Below are positions 1-6,557 of a stretch of 6,564 bases of DNA, one piece after another. Under the pieces are notes generated by a model that was not told the DNA's origin, did no database searches, and worked only from the letters and a program-made list of their open reading frames with translations. The position numbers and the translations under genes were made by a program. Source of the DNA: an uncultured Dorea sp. (GTDB taxonomy: Bacteria > Bacillota_A > Clostridia > Lachnospirales > Lachnospiraceae); assembly GCA_910579015.1 (NCBI GenBank), contig CAJTRO010000084.1, forward strand, positions 1 to 6,564. The letters run 5' to 3'. Each line of letters starts with the position of its first letter. The stretch's first letter is position 1.

Positions 1-2
1 AT

Positions 3-434
3 GATTCACTACCATACGAAATTACACTACTCTCAAACAGCGGAGATCTCACAGCGACCACTTTACCAGATTCACTACCATACGAAATTACACTACTCTC
101 AAACATCGAAGGCGTACATCTAATATATCTCTAGGATTCACTACCATACGAAATTACACTACTCTCAAACAACGCCAACGCTAATCCCGTCACAGTCGGC
201 GATTCACTACCATACGAAATTACACTACTCTCAAACGATTGATTCGAACAGTATGAAAAAAGATTCGATTCACTACCATACGAAATTACACTACTCTCAA
301 ACATATAGCCGAACACTTTCGAAGAGCATACAGATTCACTACCATACGAAATTACACTACTCTCAAACAATACAATTGCAAATATAACAAATGATCTTGA
401 TTCACTACCATACGAAATTACACTACTCTCAAAC
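3..434 (-). CRISPR. Type II-A CRISPR array, 7 repeats and 6 spacers, open at the left edge
   Basis: Seven copies of a 36-bp repeat lie at 3-38, 69-104, 135-170, 201-236, 267-302, 333-368 and 399-434. I found no mismatch between them. They are separated by six unrelated 30-bp spacers at 39-68, 105-134, 171-200, 237-266, 303-332 and 369-398, giving a strict 66-bp period. Read on the minus strand the repeat begins GTTTGAGAGT and ends GTAGTGAATC; the GTTTGAGAG start is typical of II-A repeats in Firmicutes. The leader and cas genes lie to the right, so the array is transcribed leftward and the newest spacer is 369-398. The leftmost repeat is not degenerate, and two further bases precede it, so the array probably continues beyond position 1. 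Because 36 and 30 are both multiples of three, an open frame crosses the array at 131-445; it is not a gene. Spacer targets could not be identified from sequence alone. Confidence 0.99.
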
Positions 435-441
435 CTCAAAA
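435..441 (-). promoter_or_regulatory. Leader-anchoring site abutting the first repeat
   Basis: On the minus strand the leader ends in TTTTGAG directly before the GTTTGAG that opens the first repeat. In streptococcal II-A systems the last leader bases, ATTTGAG, are the site recognised during polarised spacer integration by Cas1-Cas2. The motif here differs by one base from that form, or reads as ATTTTGAG with one extra T. The function is inferred from position and similarity. Confidence 0.7.
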
Positions 442-482
442 TCATAAAAATGACGGGCGAGTAGAAAATGCCACTACAACAC

Positions 483-493
483 CGTAATTTCGT
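483..493 (+). repeat. Inverted 11-bp fragment of the CRISPR repeat in the leader
   Basis: The plus strand here reads GTAATTTCGTA, which equals bases 14-24 of the repeat as read on the minus strand. The leader therefore carries this fragment in the opposite orientation to the array. The nearest array copy is at 411-421. Similarity continues weakly for about 13 more bases (a shared TAG and a shared ATC, with mismatches and a gap). It could be a decayed inverted repeat, a partial anti-repeat, or chance; a 9-bp match to the same core also occurs by chance inside cas1 near 1596-1604. Confidence 0.5.
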
Positions 494-508
494 ACTATAG
501 CTATATCA

Positions 509-1192
509 TTACACATTTAAGACAATTTCGCAAGAGTCTTTATCAATAATTATAGTCTCTGCGAATTTTTCAACCATATCCGGCTGTCTATTCTCTAATA
601 ATAACACACAAATCTTTTGATAATGTACATATTCATAAAATTTTTCAACCTCATACTCTGTAAGATAAGAAAGTAAATGTACGAACACAAAACATTTGAC
701 ATCCAACAATTCACATGCTACCTTCATATAATCTAGAATTTTCTCTACCAATGTCTCCTGCATATCATCAAATCGAATATCTGCAATCTTTAACAAACTG
801 TGGATATCCATCTTATCAGAATACGTCAACTCCCACTCCATATTCTGTACTATATTCATCACATAACTTTCCAAATTGGATACTATCCGATTACCTTCAA
901 CCAACAATTCTGTTGACAATATTTCTTTTTTCAGCATTTCACCCAATTTGTTCAACAGCTTTCGTTCATTCAAAGTTAATGCCAACGGATTAACAATACA
1001 TACTAATTTATCTTTCTTCTTAAGCACCTCACCATTCTCTGACAATACAAAACCCGATTCATCATCATAATCACTTGTAGTTAATTCTCTTACCACCCTT
1101 AAAAATATTGCCGGCTGCTCTACCACCAACAGGCTCCTTGTGTTTTCTTCAAAATGAAATACAAAATTAAAATCTTTATGGACTAACTTCAT
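509..1192 (-). CDS. csn2: Csn2, subtype II-A adaptation protein (short form)
   Basis: This 227-aa protein is Csn2, the signature protein of subtype II-A. Csn2 proteins form tetrameric rings that bind and slide on double-stranded DNA ends, and they are needed with Cas1, Cas2 and Cas9 for spacer acquisition. They are not needed for interference. The length fits the short Csn2 class (about 220 aa in S. pyogenes). Family-like segments are NPLALTLNERKLLNKL at 68-83, a hydrophobic strand and turn region at 166-202, and the C-terminal IIIDKDSCEIV at 214-224. The start codon overlaps the cas2 stop in an ATGA tetranucleotide (1189-1192), and no strong ribosome-binding site is visible, so translation is probably coupled to cas2. 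The gene is last in the operon and is followed directly by the leader. Assignment rests on the family-like sequence plus the diagnostic position between cas2 and the array. Confidence 0.95.
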   Translation of the reverse strand: MKLVHKDFNFVFHFEENTRSLLVVEQPAIFLRVVRELTTSDYDDESGFVLSENGEVLKKKDKLVCIVNPLALTLNERKLLNKLGEMLKKEILSTELLVEGNRIVSNLESYVMNIVQNMEWELTYSDKMDIHSLLKIADIRFDDMQETLVEKILDYMKVACELLDVKCFVFVHLLSYLTEYEVEKFYEYVHYQKICVLLLENRQPDMVEKFAETIIIDKDSCEIVLNV

Positions 1193-1509
1193 AATATCAC
1201 CAATCTTTTATCATTCTGCAAAACCTCGGACTTGTACTCTCCTGTTATCAACTCCATCTTTGAAAATTGTTTCTCGGTCAATATCAAAACCTGTACAAGC
1301 CCCTCCGGCGGTTTATTCTTTCGTATTCCCTGAGTCACAGCTTCTGATACAGTCGAATTCAACGCTAACTTACAATAAACCGACTCCTGCAACATAATAA
1401 AACCATTCTTTATCAAATACTTCCTGAATTTTACATATTCCCTTCGATTTCCCGCTGTCAATGTCGGCAGATCAAAAAATACCAGAATCCTCATATACCT
1501 ATAACTCAT
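1189..1509 (-). CDS. cas2: Cas2, CRISPR integrase subunit
   Basis: Cas2 is the small ferredoxin-fold dimer that bridges two Cas1 dimers in the integration complex. This 106-aa copy opens MSYRYMRILVFFDLPT, and the first-strand aspartate of the family is D13. Other Cas2 features are YVKFRKYLIKNGFIMLQESVY at about 25-45 (kept in II-A Cas2), LTEKQFSKM at 77-85 and the final RLVIL strand. I chose the start at 1509 rather than the internal ATG at 1494 because streptococcal II-A Cas2 also begins MSYRYMR, as far as I recall. The start lies inside the end of cas1 (11-nt overlap, 1499-1509) and the stop overlaps the csn2 start by 4 nt. No independent ribosome-binding site is evident, so coupled translation is likely. 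Confidence 0.97.
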   Translation of the reverse strand: MSYRYMRILVFFDLPTLTAGNRREYVKFRKYLIKNGFIMLQESVYCKLALNSTVSEAVTQGIRKNKPPEGLVQVLILTEKQFSKMELITGEYKSEVLQNDKRLVIL

Positions 1510-2371
1510 TTCTATAAAACCTGATTAATGATATATCCTGTTCATTCATAGCATCAAATACACTTTTACAATAAATCTTGACAGCATTATTCAGATAATT
1601 TCGTTTCCCATCAATGATCACTTCCCTATTCAAGATATTAACCATCCTCATTTTTTCATCATGCTCAAATTTCTCCGGTTTCATCAAATAAACCTCTTCA
1701 TCTACCAGAATCCGGAACGGTTCCATAAGATCTGATCCAAGGTTAAATTGATTAAACATATTATCGTGGAAAAAACCAAGCTGTGTAATATAGCCATTTG
1801 CAGTAATCTCTCTGTTACAGGCAGATAACAGCAGACTATACCCATAATTTAACGCTGCATTAAAAGGAATATCCGCTGTTCTGGTGAATTTCATTCCAAA
1901 CAACGCATTAAAATATACCTTTGCCGCATGACCTTCCCTGTTAGTTGTATCCCCAAGTTCAACCTCTTCCAGATACTCTTCTAAAAGATGATATTCCTTT
2001 CTGCTTAAATGTTTTAAGAGTTCCATCTGTTTCCGAATTTTTTCTGTCACAATCTCCGTCCAGACAACAGATTTCATTTCTGATGTCCATTCCACCTGTT
2101 TTCTTATCTTTGCGCTCGTATCATGACTTCCATAATAGGAAATCAATTCAGCAGAAGGGTTCCTTTTTTCATCGCAGAAGATGACCTTAATCTTTCTCTT
2201 GATCAATTCGTTTAGCAATGCGGCGGTCAGGGAAACCGCCGTAGACTCAATCATAAGAATCGATATCTCACTCAGATGAATACGAGTAATCTCTCCCTGC
2301 CGCACTACCAGATAATCTAACTTATAATCTAATTTCGCACTTTTTGATATTACAATTGTTCTCCAACTCAT
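1499..2371 (-). CDS. cas1: Cas1, CRISPR integrase
   Basis: Cas1 is the metal-dependent integrase that inserts new spacers into the array as a Cas1(4)-Cas2(2) complex. This copy has 290 aa, a normal length for II-A. The metal-binding residues are visible: E146 in DTTNREGHAAKVYF, H202 in QLGFFHDNMFN and E217 in SDLMEPFR, which correspond to E149, H205 and E220 of S. pyogenes Cas1. The N-terminal beta-strand domain occupies about residues 1-80 and the helical catalytic domain the rest. The ATG overlaps the cas9 TGA stop in an ATGA (2368-2371). I see no strong ribosome-binding site, which fits translational coupling to cas9. The gene looks intact and active. Confidence 0.98.
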   Translation of the reverse strand: MSWRTIVISKSAKLDYKLDYLVVRQGEITRIHLSEISILMIESTAVSLTAALLNELIKRKIKVIFCDEKRNPSAELISYYGSHDTSAKIRKQVEWTSEMKSVVWTEIVTEKIRKQMELLKHLSRKEYHLLEEYLEEVELGDTTNREGHAAKVYFNALFGMKFTRTADIPFNAALNYGYSLLLSACNREITANGYITQLGFFHDNMFNQFNLGSDLMEPFRILVDEEVYLMKPEKFEHDEKMRMVNILNREVIIDGKRNYLNNAVKIYCKSVFDAMNEQDISLIRFYRNEL

Positions 2372-5300
2372 ATACTTAACAAATCCATTACCCGCTCTTT
2401 AACACCTGTAATAGATTGACTCGACAATATCACCGTATTGCAATTACTAATTGTTTTTGCTATTTGTATTTTCCCTGAATTAGGCGAAGCTCCTATTAAT
2501 GTCAAATTAGAAGTAATGGGTTTACACTGGAACAAATGCAACACTTCCCCTAACACAACACACTGTTCCGCTAAATCCAATTCTATAAACTTGTCTCTCC
2601 CTTTTACAAGGTTCTCCTTCGGATTTGCCGGGCGGTACTGATATATCGTATTACTTAACTTATTAATAAACAAATCGTATAACCCAATATTGTCCTCTCT
2701 ATTAATCCCTGAGATAGCACGCACTTCTAATGAAGTTCTCCTATCTTTCCTCTTGGCATTATCTTCCAGATATTTTGTCACTTTTTTCAAATAAGACACC
2801 TTTTCCTTGTCAAGACATAATTGTACCGCACCTTGAAGTATTAACTGTTTTCCAGTACTGCCTTTCAAATGCATCGGGAATCCGTTAACAACCAATCGGG
2901 CATTCTTCTTTATACAAGGGATAATCACCCGCGGATTTTTCAGCCCATAGAATTCTTCACAATACTCAATCAGTGCATCCGGGTTCTTCTCAAACTCTTT
3001 CTTTCTGTACAATGGAACGGTCTCTATCGTTCTTATTTCTCTTCCCTTCTTGTCCTCCGATGCAACCAGCATAAAATGCGAAGGAGTCACTGAAGTATAA
3101 CCTCCATATTTCCATGTTTCCATTCCCTTTTTAATCGGTATTAAGCCCTTTGCCTTCTTTTTATCCTCCGGGGCTTCTGAAAGCATCTGATTAAAGAATC
3201 CACCTTTATTGCAGAAAGCATATCTTGTGAAAAGAATATCATTTCTTGATAATGTATCATTTACACATTTTATACTTCCATCTCTGCCCTTTTTCCATAT
3301 CACCTTACCATTTTTCTCCAAATCAAAATTAAACATCTGGTTCAAACTGTATTTTGTATTAGGATTTTCCTTAATCCACCGAAGCGGATTGCTTGTAAAC
3401 TTCTCATGATAGACATTTCCCACTACGACATTCTGATAAGCATCTTTAGCATGGTGATAATCATTCAAATCACGCACTTTAACATAGGATAGTTTTTCTT
3501 TTCTGAAATCAGAGACCGAACCTGCCTTTACATAGACAATCTCTGCATCCTCATATACTCTCTTTAAGAGTGTTGCCACAGCTTTGGAAGATTGACGGGT
3601 TTCCACCAACTGGCGGTTAATAAAACCTGCCAGTTCCTCATCAGTCAGCGGAGAGGTTCTTGTCAAACGCTCATACTTCTTTTCGGAAATCAGCTTTTTC
3701 TCTTTCAAAAATTTCCATACAGCTCCCATTCTCTGCTGAATTTCAGGCGAAAGCATCCCATCGCTTTTTTTGGCATTTACTCTTCTATCCACCAGTACCA
3801 GATTATCCAGACTGTCATCCTTCGTCTTTGACTGAGGATAGATATGATCCCGATCCCATATCGTCGCGTCATTCAGCTGTGACAAATCTATCTTTTTTCC
3901 GGTGTACATACATTGCCCCATCTGAGTATAATAGAGATAAAGCTTGATCGCCTTAAAATCACCGTCAGAATACTTCTGCAATTCTTCCTGCCACTGATGC
4001 GCTTCATCTTTGATCGCCGCATATGCCTCTATTAATTTATCTTTTCTGGATGTAGTACGTTTCTTTTCTTCCTCGCTCCTTGCCATCTCGACAAATATCT
4101 TCTTTGGCTGGCCATCCATCACATCTTGGATCTCTTCCACGATCTGGACCGTCTGCCAGACCGCTCTCTTTACCGATGGAGAGATGACCAGATCCTTTAT
4201 GAGACTGTCATATGTAATCTCATCCACATGATAACCGCCGTTTTCTTCCTCTATCGTCTCCATAAATGTATATTGCTGGCTTAAGAGCTGCATCAGATTA
4301 TTCTGCGTGTTCCTAAGCCCCTGCATGATAGTCATGCACTCGCCTGTTTCGCAGTCAACACCTTCCAGTTCATTCAAAAACCGTTTAGATAATCTGCCCC
4401 ATCCCTGAAATTTCAGTTTTACCAGGGCTTCAATCTGCTTTTCACTCAACTTCTGTTCATAATGGCGCTTTATCACTCTACGTAACATCTTCTGGTCTTC
4501 CCCATACAGAGTGATCCACAGGATAATCTCCTCGGCCATTTGCTGAATATTGTACTTTTCCAACTCGTCTCCGAATATCTTGTCTCTCAGTACAATATAA
4601 GGAGACAAGGACGCTTTAAAATTACCGTCAAATCCAGTTAATTCTTCCTTCTTCACATTGTATCCGTTTGCATTCAGATAATTCAGTAATTTTTTCCCTG
4701 TCACCTGCTTATGACGTTTAAACAGATCAGATACTATCTCCTGTTTTAAATCCACCGGCAATTTCTCAGAACGAATCTTTACATTATTCAGTTCATTCAA
4801 CACCATAAATTCGGAATAAAGAAGAGAATTCTTTGGCACTACGTCTTCATGGATCAAATAGGTACACTGATTCGTCATACGGCGTATAAATTCTTCCGCC
4901 GACCTGTCGCAATCCACTTTCGCTTCAAAATTCCAAGGATATATTCTTCCCTCTCCCTTTCTGACCATCCAGCAGTTTTCCCCTCTTGCTGTATTAAGAG
5001 GTCCCACATAATAAGGAATCCTGAACTCAAACAAATCAATAATCTTCTCACGGACTGTTTTCCCGCATTCGTCGTCCAGATTTTTAAGAAACGGCAAATA
5101 CTCTTCTGCATTCTGCAATATCTTCTCTAACTCAATTTTATTTACCTGATAAGGAATCACCCCATTATCTTTACTAACCTGCAACGGTAAAAATGTCCCA
5201 TTCTCAATTTCCAGTAAAATATCTTTCACTTTCGAAAGATCCGCCGGCATTTTATTTAATAATTTCTTCAACGCCTTATAGAAATCCTCCTGTCCACACC

Positions 5301-6477
5301 GCTTTACCGGATACTTCTTTCCATTCTTTTTTAGAGAACCTGCATAAGCACAATAATTATCATTTCCGACAGATGAGAAAAAAGCTTTATAGCTGTCAGG
5401 ACAATATTCTCGAACCAATGCTCTTAATATGCGCAGATCATTTCCGTGTTTCTGATAAGAACTAACCTTGGCCACACTCAGATAAGAACTTCCTTCATAC
5501 TCGCCTCCTTCCAGAATATCAGCCAAAACCGCCCAACTATAAACCGCATGAAAGATATCCAGAATTCCTGTACGTTCCTGGATTTCATCCTCCAGAGCAA
5601 GACGCACTTCGTCATAACTACTCTCAGAAAAACCAATCTTATTATGTTCAATCTCCGCCAGGTCCTCATCACCAAAAATAATACTCAGACTGGCTTTCAT
5701 TCCTGTAACTAATTTGAATAATTCCTTCATCTGCCTGTCTGTTTTTTCAACATGACAGAGTTCTTCCAGGGCGGAACATTTTGTTGTCTTTCTGCTCCGC
5801 TTGTCCTTCAGTATCTCTGCAAACTGTTCTTCAGAATCACATTCTAACTCCACGCCAAATTCATCGGACAGACAATCTGCAAATGTCTGAAAAGTCATAT
5901 GAAATGATGTTACATTGCTAATACTTCCATTAAATAAAAAATGTCCTCTGTGCTTCATCAAATGATGAATTGCAAGATATACCAGGCGCAGGTCAAACGC
6001 CTTTTTTTCCTTGATCAAAGCGCTCCGCAAATGGTATATGGTCGGATATTCTCTGTAATAATCCACATCTGTGTATTTCTCCGGGCACTTTACCCCGTCC
6101 TCATTTTCAGATCCTTCCACACCCGGCTTAGCATTTCCTGAAAATAACGAATATATCTGCTGGTCCTGCTTGTCTTCCTGCCAAAACGCACTGTCTGACA
6201 TTCTCTGGAAGAACCCTGGATCTATTCTTGCCATCTCTTCAGCGAACAATTGCTGTAAAAGCCGGATCCTCTGCTTTCTTCTCTGGATTCTCCTTCGATT
6301 GGTCCGGAATGTCCGGCGTTCTGCCGCAGTATTTGCCGCGTCAAACAGCCTCACTCCCCATAACGCTTTCCCTTTACGTCTCAAAACATGATATTCGGGA
6401 TCAGTCACTGCCCATCCAACGGAATCTGTACCAATATCAAGACCTAAAAAATATTCCTTTTCTGTGTTTTCACTCAT
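2368..6477 (-). CDS. cas9: Cas9, type II-A RNA-guided endonuclease
   Basis: This 1369-aa protein is the crRNA:tracrRNA-guided DNA nuclease of the system; it also takes part in spacer selection. Its length matches S. pyogenes Cas9 (1368 aa). Visible parts in order: RuvC-I YFLGLDIGTDSVGWAV with D14; the arginine-rich bridge helix at about 54-78; the recognition lobe, with YPTIYHLR at 144-151 and HRGHFL; RuvC-II KKIFVEMARSEEE with E797; HNH WDRDHIYPQS with D877, H878 and N901; RuvC-III DYHHAKDAYQN with H1009 and D1012; then WKYGGYTSVTP and a C-terminal SQSITGV block of the PAM-interacting domain. All catalytic residues are present, so both strands should be cut. The frame is also open to an ATG at 6498, but I chose the ATG at 6477 because AGGAG lies 7 nt upstream of it and the longer start adds only the basic stretch MIRRRKL, which is the ribosome-binding site being translated. 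It is first in the operon and overlaps cas1 by 4 nt. Confidence 0.99.
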   Translation of the reverse strand: MSENTEKEYFLGLDIGTDSVGWAVTDPEYHVLRRKGKALWGVRLFDAANTAAERRTFRTNRRRIQRRKQRIRLLQQLFAEEMARIDPGFFQRMSDSAFWQEDKQDQQIYSLFSGNAKPGVEGSENEDGVKCPEKYTDVDYYREYPTIYHLRSALIKEKKAFDLRLVYLAIHHLMKHRGHFLFNGSISNVTSFHMTFQTFADCLSDEFGVELECDSEEQFAEILKDKRSRKTTKCSALEELCHVEKTDRQMKELFKLVTGMKASLSIIFGDEDLAEIEHNKIGFSESSYDEVRLALEDEIQERTGILDIFHAVYSWAVLADILEGGEYEGSSYLSVAKVSSYQKHGNDLRILRALVREYCPDSYKAFFSSVGNDNYCAYAGSLKKNGKKYPVKRCGQEDFYKALKKLLNKMPADLSKVKDILLEIENGTFLPLQVSKDNGVIPYQVNKIELEKILQNAEEYLPFLKNLDDECGKTVREKIIDLFEFRIPYYVGPLNTARGENCWMVRKGEGRIYPWNFEAKVDCDRSAEEFIRRMTNQCTYLIHEDVVPKNSLLYSEFMVLNELNNVKIRSEKLPVDLKQEIVSDLFKRHKQVTGKKLLNYLNANGYNVKKEELTGFDGNFKASLSPYIVLRDKIFGDELEKYNIQQMAEEIILWITLYGEDQKMLRRVIKRHYEQKLSEKQIEALVKLKFQGWGRLSKRFLNELEGVDCETGECMTIMQGLRNTQNNLMQLLSQQYTFMETIEEENGGYHVDEITYDSLIKDLVISPSVKRAVWQTVQIVEEIQDVMDGQPKKIFVEMARSEEEKKRTTSRKDKLIEAYAAIKDEAHQWQEELQKYSDGDFKAIKLYLYYTQMGQCMYTGKKIDLSQLNDATIWDRDHIYPQSKTKDDSLDNLVLVDRRVNAKKSDGMLSPEIQQRMGAVWKFLKEKKLISEKKYERLTRTSPLTDEELAGFINRQLVETRQSSKAVATLLKRVYEDAEIVYVKAGSVSDFRKEKLSYVKVRDLNDYHHAKDAYQNVVVGNVYHEKFTSNPLRWIKENPNTKYSLNQMFNFDLEKNGKVIWKKGRDGSIKCVNDTLSRNDILFTRYAFCNKGGFFNQMLSEAPEDKKKAKGLIPIKKGMETWKYGGYTSVTPSHFMLVASEDKKGREIRTIETVPLYRKKEFEKNPDALIEYCEEFYGLKNPRVIIPCIKKNARLVVNGFPMHLKGSTGKQLILQGAVQLCLDKEKVSYLKKVTKYLEDNAKRKDRRTSLEVRAISGINREDNIGLYDLFINKLSNTIYQYRPANPKENLVKGRDKFIELDLAEQCVVLGEVLHLFQCKPITSNLTLIGASPNSGKIQIAKTISNCNTVILSSQSITGVKERVMDLLSI

Positions 6478-6484
6478 AAGCTTT

Positions 6485-6489
6485 CTCCT
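6485..6489 (-). promoter_or_regulatory. cas9 ribosome-binding site
   Basis: AGGAG lies 7 nt upstream of the ATG at 6477, inside AAGGAGAAAG. This is the only strong ribosome-binding site seen in the operon. It decides the cas9 start against the upstream in-frame ATG at 6498. Confidence 0.9.
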
Positions 6490-6507
6490 TCTTATCATTT
6501 TATTAAT

Positions 6508-6535
6508 TTGATATTTTTATTTTTTGTATTGACAA
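6508..6535 (-). promoter_or_regulatory. Candidate cas operon promoter
   Basis: On the minus strand TTGTCA (6535-6530, 5 of 6 to the -35 consensus) is followed after 16 bp by TATCAA (6513-6508, 4 of 6 to the -10 consensus). The spacer is rich in A-tracts. Transcription would begin near 6501, leaving a short leader of about 24 nt before cas9. The region is very AT-rich, so chance matches are possible, and another promoter upstream, beyond the window, is not excluded. Confidence 0.5.
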
Positions 6536-6557
6536 ACAGCAATTTATCATTTATAGT
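6529..6557 (+). promoter_or_regulatory. Divergent near-consensus promoter, probably for tracrRNA
   Basis: The plus strand carries a perfect TTGACA (6529-6534), an exact 17-bp spacer, and TATAGT (6552-6557, 5 of 6 to TATAAT). It is the best sigma-A-type promoter seen in the window and points away from cas9, with a start expected at about 6563-6565, the very edge. In S. pyogenes and other II-A loci tracrRNA is commonly encoded upstream of cas9 and can be divergent. Since no full anti-repeat exists inside the window, tracrRNA is the natural product of this promoter. That product is inferred, since the transcribed region is not visible. Confidence 0.7.

Larger units (their letters stand above)
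435..508 (-). promoter_or_regulatory. CRISPR leader between csn2 and the first repeat
   Basis: This 74-bp AT-rich stretch separates the csn2 stop codon from the leader-proximal repeat, which is where II-A leaders lie. It should direct new spacer insertion to the repeat at 399-434 and may carry the pre-crRNA promoter. A TATAGT hexamer at 499-494 (minus strand) fits a -10 box. The best -35 candidate, TTGTCT at 525-520 inside the csn2 end, is 20 bp away, which is too far for a good promoter, so this is only a weak call. The palindrome TATAGCTATA lies at 496-505. No terminator hairpin with a T-run is visible, so cas operon transcripts could read through into the array. Confidence 0.85.

Noticed and set aside
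303..332. Spacer with a 10-bp match to cas9 (314-323 against 5227-5236), as possible self-targeting
   Set aside because: The match is 10 of 30 bases, central and around a TTCGAA palindrome, so it is not at the PAM-proximal seed and fits chance.
131..445. Minus-strand open frame of 104 residues with a repeated FESSVISYGSES peptide
   Set aside because: It is the CRISPR array translated. The 66-bp unit is a multiple of three, so the frame stays open; there is no ribosome-binding site and it spans repeats and spacers.
435..508. Leader as the tracrRNA gene, because of its 11-bp complementarity to the repeat core
   Set aside because: Complementarity ends before the first bases of the repeat, where tracrRNA pairing is required, and no tracrRNA-like hairpin series or terminator follows before the array.
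715..1070. Plus-strand open frames opposite csn2
   Set aside because: They overlap each other and lie antisense to an intact csn2, with no family-like sequence.
1596..1604. TAATTTCGT in cas1 as another repeat fragment
   Set aside because: Nine bases of AT-rich sequence within a conserved coding region; expected by chance in a window of this size.
3592..3947. Plus-strand open frames opposite the HNH and RuvC-III coding part of cas9
   Set aside because: These are antisense shadows of a conserved coding region; the other plus-strand frames in 1945-6479 are the same kind.
4875..5675. Two minus-strand frames inside cas9 (4875-5111 and 5478-5675)
   Set aside because: They are alternate-frame shadows inside the uninterrupted cas9 frame; no sign of a frameshift or a nested gene.
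6478..6498. Upstream in-frame ATG giving a 1376-residue Cas9
   Set aside because: The added residues encode the AGGAG ribosome-binding site of the ATG at 6477, and family members start close to the RuvC-I motif.
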